A stretch of 64,000 bases of DNA, taken from contig JBAZXA010000002.1 of assembly GCA_041660045.1 (NCBI GenBank), positions 1 through 64,000 on the forward strand. The letters run 5' to 3'. The notes under the pieces were generated by a model that searched no databases, had not been told where the DNA came from, and was given only the letters and a program-made list of their open reading frames with translations. Every line of letters starts with the position of its first letter. The first letter of the stretch is position 1. The position numbers and the translations under genes are program-made. Origin of the DNA: WM-3-3 sp041660045 (GTDB lineage: Bacteria; Pseudomonadota; Gammaproteobacteria; Methylococcales; Methylomonadaceae). Positions 43,541 to 52,547 of the stretch are shown here, in pieces.

Positions 43541-43852
43541 ATGAAAAATATAACTATTCTATTAAGTGGATTATTAGTTTTGTCGCTATTATCAGCTTGT
43601 GATAAAGAAGAACAAAGCACAGAAGCTATGCCAGAAAAGACTGCCGCACCTATGACGGCTGCACCCGCTGAGCCTAAAGCTATGCCTGCTGAAGGCGCAG
43701 CCAGCACGGAAAGTGCAATGCCAACTGAAACACCGCCTATGATGCCAGAAAAAACTGAAGCGGCACCGATGATGCCAGAGAAATCAGATGCTATGCCAGA
43801 ACATGACACAGCCACTGAAGAACCAGCACAAGCGCCTGAATTAAAACAATAA
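43541..43852 (+). CDS. small Met/Pro/Glu-rich lipoprotein
   Basis: 103 residues. Signal peptide with lipobox LLSAC, Cys20 being the lipidation site, followed by Asp. The mature part is low-complexity, rich in Ala, Pro, Glu, Thr and Met (about nine Met), with repeats of the type MPEK (four or so) and PMMPEK twice. No aromatic residues and only one His. No family recognised. The Met-rich repeats are compatible with Cu(I) binding, but this is speculation; disordered linker or envelope spacer are alternatives. Confidence 0.75.
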   Translation: MKNITILLSGLLVLSLLSACDKEEQSTEAMPEKTAAPMTAAPAEPKAMPAEGAASTESAMPTETPPMMPEKTEAAPMMPEKSDAMPEHDTATEEPAQAPELKQ

Positions 43853-43871
43853 CATCATTGGACATCGTTAG

Positions 43872-43904
43872 CGTTTGTCTCATTATTTATATCTTAGGCA
43901 AACG
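43872..43904. terminator. possible bidirectional terminator between convergent genes
   Basis: cgtttgtct (43872-43880) pairs with aggcaaacg (43896-43904), one G-U wobble, loop of 15 bases. It lies in the short gap between the lipoprotein gene and the convergent zinc-ribbon gene. The T-run is weak on the plus strand. Confidence 0.4.
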
Positions 43905-43914
43905 TTTGATGATT

Positions 43915-44577
43915 TTAATCAAGCAACTTGGTAAGTAGGCTTAAAACATCCTGTAATAAGTCTAGCTCAAATGGGTTAGTTGGGATGTTAGTCGCCATTG
44001 TGCTTGGAAATTGGTGGGGGGGATTTTTTGGGATCTCCCCGCTTTGTTTTTTCTGATTGGCCAGTAATTCCCCACCCATTTTTTTCCATTCGAGTAAATG
44101 GGTGGCTTGTCCGCTATCCAGCCAAGTTCCATGTTTGGGGCAACAATCAACAACAACCCCGCTACGGTAGCCAAATAGGGTGCGACCCATAAAGTTTTGG
44201 CAGATGGGGCATTTTAAATATTTTACGTTTTGAGTTTTGGGATAGCGGTCTTTATTGATGGTATCAATATGTTGGTGGTTAATGGGCATGCTGTCGTCAA
44301 CCACGGCATAGTCGAGAAACCTTTGTATTTCATTAAGTTCAAAAAATAACCCATAGCAATTGTGGCAACGTTCTATTTGTAAAGGTTCGCTGCCAAAATG
44401 GCTAAGACCTATGGTTTGTAGTTCGGTTTGACAGTTTGGGCAAGGCTTAGAGGTTTGCTCTTGAGCCACCACAAAAGCTAATTTGTTCCTTAAGTCAATA
44501 TCATTATGACTACAACAGTACAAGCACTGGTTGGTATTGGCTGGTAGTGGGGCTGAACAATTGCTACAACGTGTCAT
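43915..44577 (-). CDS. zinc-ribbon protein, zf-TFIIB type repeats
   Basis: 220 residues. At least three Cys4-type zinc sites: CSNCSAPLPANTNQCLYC (N-terminus), CPNCQTELQT...CHNCYGLFFELNEIQRF (about 50-85, a zf-TFIIB domain), and CPICQNFMGR...CPKHGTWLDSGQ (about 120-150, a second zf-TFIIB domain). No signal peptide or membrane segment. It starts two bases after the SPFH gene ends, so the pair is co-translated. The related COG4260 proteins fuse an SPFH domain to a C-terminal zinc ribbon, so here the two halves are probably partner subunits. Confidence 0.8.
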   Translation of the reverse strand: MTRCSNCSAPLPANTNQCLYCCSHNDIDLRNKLAFVVAQEQTSKPCPNCQTELQTIGLSHFGSEPLQIERCHNCYGLFFELNEIQRFLDYAVVDDSMPINHQHIDTINKDRYPKTQNVKYLKCPICQNFMGRTLFGYRSGVVVDCCPKHGTWLDSGQATHLLEWKKMGGELLANQKKQSGEIPKNPPHQFPSTMATNIPTNPFELDLLQDVLSLLTKLLD

Positions 44578-44579
44578 AA

Positions 44580-45593
44580 TTAAAATTGATCCAGGATTTG
44601 TTTTTTCTTTGAGGCATAGTCTTCTTCTGAAATTAATTCTGCTTGGTAGAGTGCCTTAAGCTGCTTCAATTTATCGGTATAATTTGAGTCTGATATGGCC
44701 TGCGCTACCGGCGAAATAGCCCTATTTACGGCATTCAGGTCGCGGTTTAGGTCTAAACCTGTCGCCATTCCCAGCACAGCACCCGAAGTGCCATTGTCAT
44801 TTTTAGCCGCATCACGCAGGGCCTCTATGCGTTGTAATTGACTGTAATCTAAGCCTACGGCTACCGCGGCCTGGGCTTCTGCGCTAAGGTCTGCTATGCG
44901 GTTGACACGCTTTAAGGTTTCATCATCGAAATCGGTGCCTTCAATACGAAAGTCAGATAGCTGTAAACCTAATTTGTGAAAGCTAATGGCCAGTTTAATC
45001 TGCAAAGTGCGGGCAATTTCCTCGCGTTTTGCATCAATTTCCATGTAACTGATTTGGCTGCTGGCTAAAAAATCGCTAAGCGGTTGAATAATTCGTGCAG
45101 ATAATATATTACGGAAAATACTGCCAGACAAGGTCTTCTGGCTCCCTACAACTTGGCAAAAAAAATGCTCAGGGTCGGTGATGGTATAACTATAATTACC
45201 ATAGGCTTTTAGGCCGACTGGGAATTTATAATGTGGGTCTGGGTATTTGATGACTGATGGGGTGCCCCATTTTTGATCAAGTATTTTGCTGGTCTTAAAA
45301 AAATACAGTCCAACCTTATGCTCGCTTTCAAAAAACTGCATAAATTTGCTAATCGTTGTCCAAAAAGGGATGTTATCCGTCTTAAGGTTGATCAAGCAGG
45401 GTTGGGTGATTACCGATTGCACTTTGCCTTGATAGACAAAAATACAACCTTGGCCTGGGCCTATAAGCAATTTGGAAGCGTTTTTAATTTCGTCGCCATC
45501 TTCTGTCCATTGTTCAAATAAGCTATCTGCACTAGGATTTTGCCATTCGATGACGGCGCGGAATTGTTGTTTTAAGCTATCAAAAAAAGCCAT
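44580..45593 (-). CDS. SPFH-domain (virion-core/COG4260 type) protein with SHOCT tail
   Basis: 337 residues. Opening MAFFDSLKQQFRAVIEWQNP, then PGQGCIFVYQGKVQSVI and the SPFH fold through about residue 230 match the COG4260 group (YdjI of Bacillus). C-terminal QLKALYQAELISEEDYASKK is a SHOCT motif. No transmembrane helix, so peripheral or cytosolic scaffold. Sits two bases upstream of the zinc-ribbon gene. Confidence 0.82.
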   Translation of the reverse strand: MAFFDSLKQQFRAVIEWQNPSADSLFEQWTEDGDEIKNASKLLIGPGQGCIFVYQGKVQSVITQPCLINLKTDNIPFWTTISKFMQFFESEHKVGLYFFKTSKILDQKWGTPSVIKYPDPHYKFPVGLKAYGNYSYTITDPEHFFCQVVGSQKTLSGSIFRNILSARIIQPLSDFLASSQISYMEIDAKREEIARTLQIKLAISFHKLGLQLSDFRIEGTDFDDETLKRVNRIADLSAEAQAAVAVGLDYSQLQRIEALRDAAKNDNGTSGAVLGMATGLDLNRDLNAVNRAISPVAQAISDSNYTDKLKQLKALYQAELISEEDYASKKKQILDQF

Positions 45594-45698
45594 CTTGCCT
45601 CACAAGTTATTTTTATTTCAACCAGCGTGGGTTTTATGTCAATATCATTTAAGTTAGGATGTGGATTCACATTACTTTGTTAAAAATTATAGTTAAAA

Positions 45699-46235
45699 GT
45701 GGGTATAAGTGTGGCAGTTAGAAGCTTTAAAAATAAACAGCCAATTCTTGGCCAGTCTGTTTATATTGATGAAAGTGCAGTGGTGATTGGTGATGTGGTT
45801 TTGGGCGACGATGTCTCAGTTTGGCCCACGACGGTTATCCGCGGCGATGTTGAGAGTATACGCATCGGCAACGGTACTAATGTGCAAGATGGGGCTGTTT
45901 TACATGTTTCACATGCCGGTAAGTTTTCACCGCAAGGCTATCCTTTAAACATAGGCAAAGGGGTTACCATAGGCCATAGGGCGGTAGTCCATGCTTGCCA
46001 AATTGGTGATTATTGCTTGGTGGGTATCGGTGCTATTGTGATGGATGGCGCCGAGCTAGACGATTATGTCATGCTCGGAGCAGGTGCGTTAGTCGCACCT
46101 GGAAAAAAATTGGCTAGTGGTTTTTTGTACGTCGGGGCACCGGCAAAACAGGTGCGTGCTTTAACCGATTCAGAAAAGGAGTTTTTGAAATATTCCTGCG
46201 AGCACTATATACAGCTTAAAAATCAATATCTTTAG
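45699..46235 (+). CDS. gamma-carbonic anhydrase family protein (YrdA-like)
   Basis: 178 residues from GTG 45699, or 174 from GTG 45711. Left-handed beta-helix of hexapeptide repeats. The metal His pattern of the gamma-CA/YrdA group is present: VLHVSH and then GHRAVVHAC. Family members bind zinc or iron, and some hydrate CO2, but YrdA activity is unproven. Monocistronic, convergent with aroE. Confidence 0.88.
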   Translation: MGISVAVRSFKNKQPILGQSVYIDESAVVIGDVVLGDDVSVWPTTVIRGDVESIRIGNGTNVQDGAVLHVSHAGKFSPQGYPLNIGKGVTIGHRAVVHACQIGDYCLVGIGAIVMDGAELDDYVMLGAGALVAPGKKLASGFLYVGAPAKQVRALTDSEKEFLKYSCEHYIQLKNQYL

Positions 46236-46256
46236 CTTAGGCTGGTTCTGTTACAG

Positions 46257-47087
46257 TTATGCAGTACGTTCAGAATTTAATAGCTCAAGTACTGGTTTAG
46301 TGTCCGGACGGATACCGCGCCAAATAAAAAAAGCTTCGGCAGCTTGTTCGACCAGCATACCTAAGCCATCCACGCTTTTACGGGCGTGCTGTTGTTGTCC
46401 CCATAGCACAAAGGCAGTGGCTTGATTGGCGTAGGCCAAATCGTAGCATACCGCATTTGGGCTCAATAGAGACTTAGGCAAGGGTGGGAGTTGGTTGCTC
46501 AGGCTAGCTGAAGTGGCGTTTAGCACTAGTTCGAATTGTTGGTCAGCCAAATCCTCAAAGCCGCAAGCGATGACTTTTGCCTGACCAAATTCTTGTGCTA
46601 AGTCGACGGCTTTGGCTAGGGTCCGGTTGGCAATCACAATAGTTTTTGGTGCTTGTTCTAATAGTGGCCCTAATATGCCCCGACTGGCGCCACCTGCACC
46701 CAAAATTAAAATACGCATGCCATTTAATTGCAGGCTGTGGTGTTGGGTTAGGTCCGTGACCAAGCCAATACCGTCAGTATTGTCGCCAATTAACGAGCCA
46801 TCGCTATGTAAAGCCAAGGTGTTGACAGCCTTACTGAGTTGGGCGCGAGGTGTTTTGTTGTCGGCTAATTCCCAAGCCAGTTGTTTTAGGGGAACAGTGC
46901 AATTTAAGCCTTTGCCAGCGTTACCAAAAAATTCCCTGACGGCCGTTTTAAATTGGCTAGCAGACACTTCTTGTGCGGTATAAGTTAAAAGCTGACCTGT
47001 TTGTTCGGCAAATAATTGATGGATGCGTGGTGATTTGCTGTGGTTTATCGGTTGGCCGAATACGGCATAGCGGTCTGGCGTTATCAT
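46257..47087 (-). CDS. aroE: shikimate dehydrogenase (NADP)
   Basis: 276 residues. Reduces 3-dehydroshikimate to shikimate in aromatic amino acid synthesis. Substrate pocket HSKSPRIHQLFA, the catalytic Lys in LNCTVPLKQLAWE, and Asp in DNTDGIGLV; Rossmann loop LILGAGGASRG, then the NADP-type ANRTLAKA. Overlaps the upstream membrane protein gene by four bases. Confidence 0.95.
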   Translation of the reverse strand: MITPDRYAVFGQPINHSKSPRIHQLFAEQTGQLLTYTAQEVSASQFKTAVREFFGNAGKGLNCTVPLKQLAWELADNKTPRAQLSKAVNTLALHSDGSLIGDNTDGIGLVTDLTQHHSLQLNGMRILILGAGGASRGILGPLLEQAPKTIVIANRTLAKAVDLAQEFGQAKVIACGFEDLADQQFELVLNATSASLSNQLPPLPKSLLSPNAVCYDLAYANQATAFVLWGQQQHARKSVDGLGMLVEQAAEAFFIWRGIRPDTKPVLELLNSERTA

Positions 47088-47617
47088 TGGGCAGCTTTCC
47101 TTTGCATAACTTCCAGCAGGATAATGCCGACTATAATAAAAATGGCCAACATTAAGTTAATCCAGAAAAAGCTATCATTGTAATAAGTGGTGATCACAGA
47201 GGCGGCCCCTAAAAAGAAACCGATTAGGCTAAAACGCCAACCAATGCGTATACCGTCAAGTATGGTGGACAATGACAGAATCAACGAAATAATTAAACCG
47301 GCATTCATGGCGTCCATACGGCCGGATTTTTGTACCAAAAAAGCACAGCCCACAACTAATAATGATGCGCACCAGTGCAGCGCTTGTTCTTGAATCATCT
47401 TCTTGAATTGCCCGGTTTGGTGGCGTGATTGCAACCAGCCGGTAAGCATGGCGAAGAGGGCAAAAACGATCACCATCAATAACCAATAGGCATAACCATC
47501 ATTGGGGGAAAAATCAGTAATACCAATGCCAGTCATAGCGAGCATCACCAATAACACGACAATAATAATCTCGGCAAGTAATTTTCTTTTCTGAGGTAAC
47601 ACTGTGTTTTCAGACAT
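47084..47617 (-). CDS. uncharacterised inner-membrane protein
   Basis: 177 residues with about five hydrophobic helices (near 14-34, 43-60, 82-97, 104-120 and 152-170) and a short charged N-terminus. No family recognised. It lies between hemB and aroE on the minus strand, 23 bases after hemB and overlapping aroE by four bases, hence probably in one transcript. Confidence 0.7.
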   Translation of the reverse strand: MSENTVLPQKRKLLAEIIIVVLLVMLAMTGIGITDFSPNDGYAYWLLMVIVFALFAMLTGWLQSRHQTGQFKKMIQEQALHWCASLLVVGCAFLVQKSGRMDAMNAGLIISLILSLSTILDGIRIGWRFSLIGFFLGAASVITTYYNDSFFWINLMLAIFIIVGIILLEVMQRKAAQ

Positions 47618-47640
47618 ATTTGGCTCAAATAATGTAGAGG

Positions 47641-48660
47641 TTATGTTGGCTTAGCCGAGTTTTGCAGCCAGAGTGCGACGGATTTGGCAAAGTAGGTTAA
47701 AACCGCATCACTGCCGGCCCGTTTAAATGCTAACAAGGACTCTAATACTACTGACTGCTCATCCAACCAGCCGTTTAGCGCGGCCGCTTTAATCATGGCG
47801 TATTCACCACTGACTTGATACGCCAATGTCGGGACGCCAAATTGGTCTTTTACCCGCCTAATAATATCCAAATAAGGCATGCCTGGTTTAACCATGACCA
47901 TATCTGCGCCTTCTTGGAGATCTAACGCCACTTCACGTAGCGCCTCGTCAGAGTTAGCGGGATCCATTTGATAGCTGAATTTGTCAGCCTTGCCTAAGTT
48001 ACCCGCAGAGCCGACGGCATCGCGAAATGGCCCATAAAAGCTAGAGGCGTATTTGGCTGAGTAGGCCAAAATTCGGGTGTTTTGAAAATGCTGGTTTTCC
48101 AAGGCCTGCCTAATGGCACCTATACGTCCATCCATCATATCGGAAGGTGCAACAATGTCGGCACCTGCATTGGCGTGCGACAAGGCTTGTTTAACTAATA
48201 CGTCTAAGGTCTCATCGTTAAGCACATAGCCCGCTTCATTGATTAAGCCATCCTGGCCATGTGAGGTGTAAGGGTCTAGCGCAATATCCGTTATTATGCC
48301 TAAATCGGGTACTGCGCTTTTTAAGGCACGCAAGCAGCGCTGAACTAAACCATCTGGATTATATGCCTCTGCCGCATCCGTAGATTTTTTGTCACTGGCA
48401 ATTACGGGGAATAGTGCAATTGCCGGGATGCCTAATTGTTTTAGGGTATGGGCTTCTTCTAATAAATAATCCAAACTTAAGCGTTCAATGCCAGGCATAG
48501 ACGGTATAGCTATGCGTTGCCCAGTGCCTTCAGTGACAAACATAGGGTAAATTAAATCGTCTACTGACAAATGCTGTTCACGCATTAAACGCCTTGAGAA
48601 ATCATTAAAGCGCATTCTTCTCATACGTGTCAGTGGAAAATTGGTGCTATTATATATCAT
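47641..48660 (-). CDS. hemB: delta-aminolevulinic acid dehydratase (porphobilinogen synthase)
   Basis: 339 residues, full length. Condenses two 5-aminolevulinate molecules into porphobilinogen for haem (and B12). Schiff-base lysines in LAYSAKYASSFYGPF and VKPGMPYLDIIRRV. The metal-switch segment reads IALDPYTSHGQDG, with Asp/Ala where zinc-type enzymes such as the E. coli one have three Cys, so this is the zinc-independent, Mg-activated type. Divergent from the MlaC-like gene. Confidence 0.96.
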   Translation of the reverse strand: MIYNSTNFPLTRMRRMRFNDFSRRLMREQHLSVDDLIYPMFVTEGTGQRIAIPSMPGIERLSLDYLLEEAHTLKQLGIPAIALFPVIASDKKSTDAAEAYNPDGLVQRCLRALKSAVPDLGIITDIALDPYTSHGQDGLINEAGYVLNDETLDVLVKQALSHANAGADIVAPSDMMDGRIGAIRQALENQHFQNTRILAYSAKYASSFYGPFRDAVGSAGNLGKADKFSYQMDPANSDEALREVALDLQEGADMVMVKPGMPYLDIIRRVKDQFGVPTLAYQVSGEYAMIKAAALNGWLDEQSVVLESLLAFKRAGSDAVLTYFAKSVALWLQNSAKPT

Positions 48661-48826
48661 CTTATACTTGTTATATGGTAGGTCTAATGTAGGGTTCTAA
48701 CGATAAGCACAAGCTGATAAAATTTGCTTTCAGTAGTTGTGCTAGAATTTATTGTAACAGGGAATTTTTGTCACTGAATATTTGAATATCACCAACATAC
48801 GTTGGTTTGAGGATTAGGAGTCTATT

Positions 48827-49486
48827 ATGAAGGTTAAACACTATGGTCTGCTGTTTTTTCTGACGCTATTGTTAGGGGTAATGTCATCAGCTAGTGCTGT
48901 GGCGGCTGAATTGCTACCCGCCCAACAAGCGATTGAAGATGCATCAAGCAAGTTAAAAGAGCGGATGAAAGATAAAACCTTTATCCAAGATTTTGCAAAA
49001 ATCACTCAGTTTGTTAATGATGCCATTAATCCTCACACCGATTTTGATAAAATTTCAGCGTTGGTTTTGGGACAAAATTGGAAAACAGCAACTGCTGATG
49101 AACGTGAGCGTTTTAAACATGAATTCCAAACCTTATTGGTCAGGACTTATTCGCGCGCTTTTGTAGAATTTAAAGACTGGTCCGTGCAGTATTTGCCAAT
49201 AGAGATGGAAGACGGGTCTAACAAGGTTATTGTTAAGACGGAAGTGTTACAGCCTGGCGTACAACCTGTTGCGGTCAATTATCGGATGTTTTTAGGGGCA
49301 GATGGCGTGTGGAAAGCTTACGACATAATCATCGAAGGCGTTAGCTTGGTCACCAATTACCGGACAACGTTCAGTAATGAAGTAAGAAACAAAGGCTCCT
49401 TAAATGCAGTGATTGAAAGTTTAGCCAAGCGCAATGCTGAAGCTTTGGCTAACAAATCTTCCGCTAACACAAAAGAAAACTCATAA
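48827..49486 (+). CDS. MlaC/Ttg2D-family periplasmic phospholipid-binding protein
   Basis: 219 residues with a signal peptide (cleavage near ASAVAAE, about residue 26). Family segments: TFIQDFAKITQFVNDAINPHTDFDKIS, then ALVLGQNWKTATADERERFKHEFQTLLVRTYSRAF, then GVWKAYDIIIEGVSLVTNYR. Shuttles phospholipids (or hopanoid-type lipids in the HpnM subgroup) between membranes. Here it stands alone without mlaDEF neighbours, and is followed by a strong terminator. Confidence 0.9.
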   Translation: MKVKHYGLLFFLTLLLGVMSSASAVAAELLPAQQAIEDASSKLKERMKDKTFIQDFAKITQFVNDAINPHTDFDKISALVLGQNWKTATADERERFKHEFQTLLVRTYSRAFVEFKDWSVQYLPIEMEDGSNKVIVKTEVLQPGVQPVAVNYRMFLGADGVWKAYDIIIEGVSLVTNYRTTFSNEVRNKGSLNAVIESLAKRNAEALANKSSANTKENS

Positions 49487-49523
49487 GCCAAGCTTTAAGT
49501 ATTGGTTTGCGCAAGTCCCAAAT

Positions 49524-49560
49524 AAGGCCAATTTGTCCCCTTAGGGCATTGGCCTTTTTA
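49524..49560 (+). terminator. Rho-independent terminator after the MlaC-like gene
   Basis: aaggccaat (49524-49532) pairs exactly with attggcctt (49548-49556), loop of 15 bases, followed by ttt. It lies 38 bases after the stop codon. Confidence 0.85.
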
Positions 49561-49608
49561 GTTATTGGAAAGTTCCTTAATCGTCCTGTTCTTGATTTAA
49601 AGTCGTAA

Positions 49609-50613
49609 ATGTTTTCCGTAAATCACCATTTGATTGAGGTAGATAACTATCAGGCCTTAATCGAAAGCTTGAATTTGGCTAAGGCTGAGTCCTGGGCAAA
49701 TCTATTACCTAGCCAGCTAGAGACGGCTTTTGACCTGAATAAGCATGGCCATTTAACGCAATGGTTGAGTTTAATCGATGAGCTGCCAATTTTTTCCGCC
49801 GTGCAATGTCAGCTAAATACGGATACGGTTAGTGTAAGTTTGGATAATGGCTTATCCAATGTGGAAAAAAATCAACTGAGTAACCAGCTACAACTCTTAC
49901 ACCCTTGGCGTAAAGGCCCTTACGATATCTTCGGTATTTTTATTGATACAGAATGGCGTTCGGACTGGAAATGGAATCGGCTAGAAGCACAGATTGCCCC
50001 GCTAGCCAATCGGCTGGTGTTGGATGTAGGCTGTGGCAATGGTTACCACTGCTGGCGCATGCTGGGTGAAGGTGCCAGATTAGTTGTGGGTATTGATCCT
50101 ATGCTTTTAAATGTCATGCAATTTTTGGCGATTAAAAAACTAATGGGTAGCGCCCCTATTTATGTTTTGCCGCTAGGTATTGAACACGTGCCGCCTAGCC
50201 TAAAAGTGTTTGATACAGTATTTTCCATGGGTGTGCTTTACCATAGAAAGTCCCCGATAGAGCATTTACAGGAGTTACGCGATTGCTTGCGGCCAGGCGG
50301 GGAATTAGTACTCGAAACCATAGTGGTTGACGGTCCGTTAGGCCTAAGCCTAATGCCGGAAGACCGCTACGCCTGTATGCGCAATGTTTGGTTTTTACCA
50401 AGCTGTGAAACGTTATTAAGCTGGCTTAAACGCTGTGGTTTTATCAATATCCGCTTAATTGATGTTTCTGTTACCAATACGCAGGAGCAGCGCAGCACAG
50501 ATTGGATGCGTTTCCGTTCGCTCAAGGATTATCTAGACCCGCAAAATCCAGCATTAACTATTGAAGGTTTGCCGGCGCCGAAGCGAGCTATTTTTATTGC
50601 GAACGCAGCGTAA
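49609..50613 (+). CDS. cmoB: tRNA U34 carboxymethyltransferase CmoB
   Basis: 334 residues, normal length. Transfers the carboxymethyl group of carboxy-SAM to 5-hydroxyuridine at the wobble base of several tRNAs. SAM-type motif DVGCGNGYHCWRMLG, then GIDPMLLNVMQF, and the family segments PWRKGPYDIFGIFIDTEWRSDWKW and FSMGVLYHRKSP. cmoA, which makes carboxy-SAM and is often adjacent, is not here. Confidence 0.95.
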   Translation: MFSVNHHLIEVDNYQALIESLNLAKAESWANLLPSQLETAFDLNKHGHLTQWLSLIDELPIFSAVQCQLNTDTVSVSLDNGLSNVEKNQLSNQLQLLHPWRKGPYDIFGIFIDTEWRSDWKWNRLEAQIAPLANRLVLDVGCGNGYHCWRMLGEGARLVVGIDPMLLNVMQFLAIKKLMGSAPIYVLPLGIEHVPPSLKVFDTVFSMGVLYHRKSPIEHLQELRDCLRPGGELVLETIVVDGPLGLSLMPEDRYACMRNVWFLPSCETLLSWLKRCGFINIRLIDVSVTNTQEQRSTDWMRFRSLKDYLDPQNPALTIEGLPAPKRAIFIANAA

Positions 50614-50908
50614 CCGATTACTAAGAAAACCTGCCCACATGCACGCGATAGAATGTGGCCTTGGCAAATATTGTTTTCTCAATAACTAGCAAAGCGAGGC
50701 CTGGCCTATGCAAGTCTAATGTAAAAGTCATCAGCGTGACGGCTGGCTCGAAAAATAATAACAGGGCTGTCTTTTTCAATACAAGAAAATAGCGATATTT
50801 GGCGTTTTAGTTGCACAAACATGGCACCATCATGCAGATTGACACTTTATATTTTTATTAAGGCCGCCACTCCTATAAACTAAGCGCTATTTGTTACCTA
50901 GATTAAAA

Positions 50909-52219
50909 ATGAGCATCCCTAATATAGGATTTATCAGCTTAGGCTGTCCGAAAGCGTTGGTAGACAGTGAACGCATCTTAACTAAACTGCGCTCTGAGGG
51001 CTATACTATCTCCCCCACTTACCAAGATGCCGATCTGGTAGTGGTAAATACGTGTGGCTTTATTGATGCTGCTGTTGAAGAGTCTTTGGATAGTATCGGG
51101 GAAGCACTGGCACAAAATGGCCGGGTTATAGTCACTGGCTGTTTGGGTGCGAGGGAAGAAGAAATTCGTGCGCGCCACCCGCAAGTATTAAAAGTCACAG
51201 GCGCGCATGCGTTAGAAGAAGTGGTTGCTGCCGTGCATGAGCATTTGCCGCCGCCCCATGACCCGTTTATCAGTTTGATACCACCACAAGGCATTAAGTT
51301 AACGCCTAGGCATTACGCGTATCTTAAAATTTCTGAAGGCTGTAACCATCGTTGTACATTTTGCATAATCCCATCTATGCGTGGTGATTTGCTAAGCCGT
51401 CCGCTCAATGACGTGATGCTGGAGGCTGAACGTTTAGCGCAGGCCGGAGTGAAAGAATTATTAGTCGTCTCTCAAGACACCAGCGCTTATGGCCTGGATT
51501 TAAAATACCAAAGTTCTGCTTGGAAAGGTCGCGCATTCCAAACCCGATTTTATGATTTGGCGAATGCCTTGGGAGAATTGGGCATTTGGGTCAGGTTGCA
51601 TTATGTTTATCCTTATCCTCATGTTGATGATGTAGTGCCATTAATGGCCGAAGGTAAAATTCTGCCTTATTTAGATATCCCATTCCAACATGCTGACAGC
51701 CGCATCTTAAAATTAATGAAACGGCCAGCAGCTAGTGAAAATAACTTGGAACGGATTCATGCTTGGCGAAAAGTGTGCCCCGACATAACTTTACGCAGTA
51801 CGTTTATCGTTGGTTTTCCTGGGGAAACCGAGCAAGAGTTTGATACCTTATTAGATTTTATTAGGGCAGCAAAGCTGGATAGGGTAGGTTGTTTTGCCTA
51901 TTCGCCAGTTAAAGGTGCCATCGCGAATAGTTTGCCAAATGCCGTGCCGGAAGAAATCAAACAAGAACGTTTAGCACGCTTTATGGCGGTACAGGCGGAC
52001 ATTAGTGCTGAACGCTTACAGCAGCGCATAGGTCGGATTGAAACTGTTTTAATCGATGAAGTGGTTGAAGAAGGTGCAGTAGCCCGCAGCAAAGCGGACG
52101 CCCCAGACATCGATGGGCAAGTTTTTATCGATGGGGCGACACATTTAAACGTTGGTGACTTTGTTGAGGTCGAGCTGGAAGACGCTGACGACTATGATAT
52201 GTGGGGGCGGTTATTATAA
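50909..52219 (+). CDS. rimO: ribosomal protein S12 methylthiotransferase RimO
   Basis: 436 residues from ATG 50909 (a TTG at 50891 is the outer alternative). Adds a methylthio group to Asp88 of S12. UPF0004 domain with FISLGCPKALVDSERI and conserved cysteines (VVNTCGFID, VTGCLGAR), radical SAM cluster CNHRCTFC, and a C-terminal TRAM domain ending DDYDMWGRLL. Precedes the tRNA-Asp gene. Confidence 0.96.
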   Translation: MSIPNIGFISLGCPKALVDSERILTKLRSEGYTISPTYQDADLVVVNTCGFIDAAVEESLDSIGEALAQNGRVIVTGCLGAREEEIRARHPQVLKVTGAHALEEVVAAVHEHLPPPHDPFISLIPPQGIKLTPRHYAYLKISEGCNHRCTFCIIPSMRGDLLSRPLNDVMLEAERLAQAGVKELLVVSQDTSAYGLDLKYQSSAWKGRAFQTRFYDLANALGELGIWVRLHYVYPYPHVDDVVPLMAEGKILPYLDIPFQHADSRILKLMKRPAASENNLERIHAWRKVCPDITLRSTFIVGFPGETEQEFDTLLDFIRAAKLDRVGCFAYSPVKGAIANSLPNAVPEEIKQERLARFMAVQADISAERLQQRIGRIETVLIDEVVEEGAVARSKADAPDIDGQVFIDGATHLNVGDFVEVELEDADDYDMWGRLL

Positions 52220-52235
52220 GTTTTACAGTGTTTGC

Positions 52236-52263
52236 TTGACTTGTATTGAAATAAAGTTACAAT
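52236..52263 (+). promoter_or_regulatory. sigma-70 promoter of tRNA-Asp
   Basis: ttgact (52236-52241), 16-base spacer, tacaat (52258-52263). The predicted start near 52270 is about nine bases before the mature tRNA. Confidence 0.75.
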
Positions 52264-52278
52264 ATCCAGCTCAAAAAC

Positions 52279-52355
52279 GGAGCGGTAGTTCAGTTGGTCA
52301 GAATACCGGCCTGTCACGCCGGTGGTCGCGGGTTCGAGCCCCGTCCGCTTCGCCA
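52279..52355 (+). tRNA. tRNA-Asp (anticodon GTC)
   Basis: 77 bases, cloverleaf complete. Acceptor ggagcgg pairs with ccgcttc (one G-U), D-loop agttcagttggtcagaat, anticodon stem ccggc/gccgg with loop ctgtcac (GTC), T-arm gcgggttcgagccccgt, and an encoded CCA end. It has its own promoter. Confidence 0.97.
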
Positions 52356-52547
52356 TCCTTGGTTATTCAAGGTTGGCGCCATGCTAATAATAACTTTTTT
52401 ACTATTGGCAGCAGTGGTCGTTTAACATTTGAGTCTAAAACTCCTCATTGTGCCAGCTGCTTAATTTCGCCCATCCAATAACCTTCCTCTGTATTCAAGC
52501 AGATATTTAATTAAACAGTTTTTTGGCGTCCTCTGTAACATCGTTTG

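Noticed and set aside
52279..52355. tRNA-Asp as an integration site
   Set aside because: No integrase, no repeated tRNA 3' end and ordinary chromosomal genes follow; no sign of an island attached to it.
52356..52400. ccttg/caagg hairpin followed by a T-run after tRNA-Asp
   Set aside because: Only a five-base stem separated from the T-run by about 25 bases; too weak to call a terminator.
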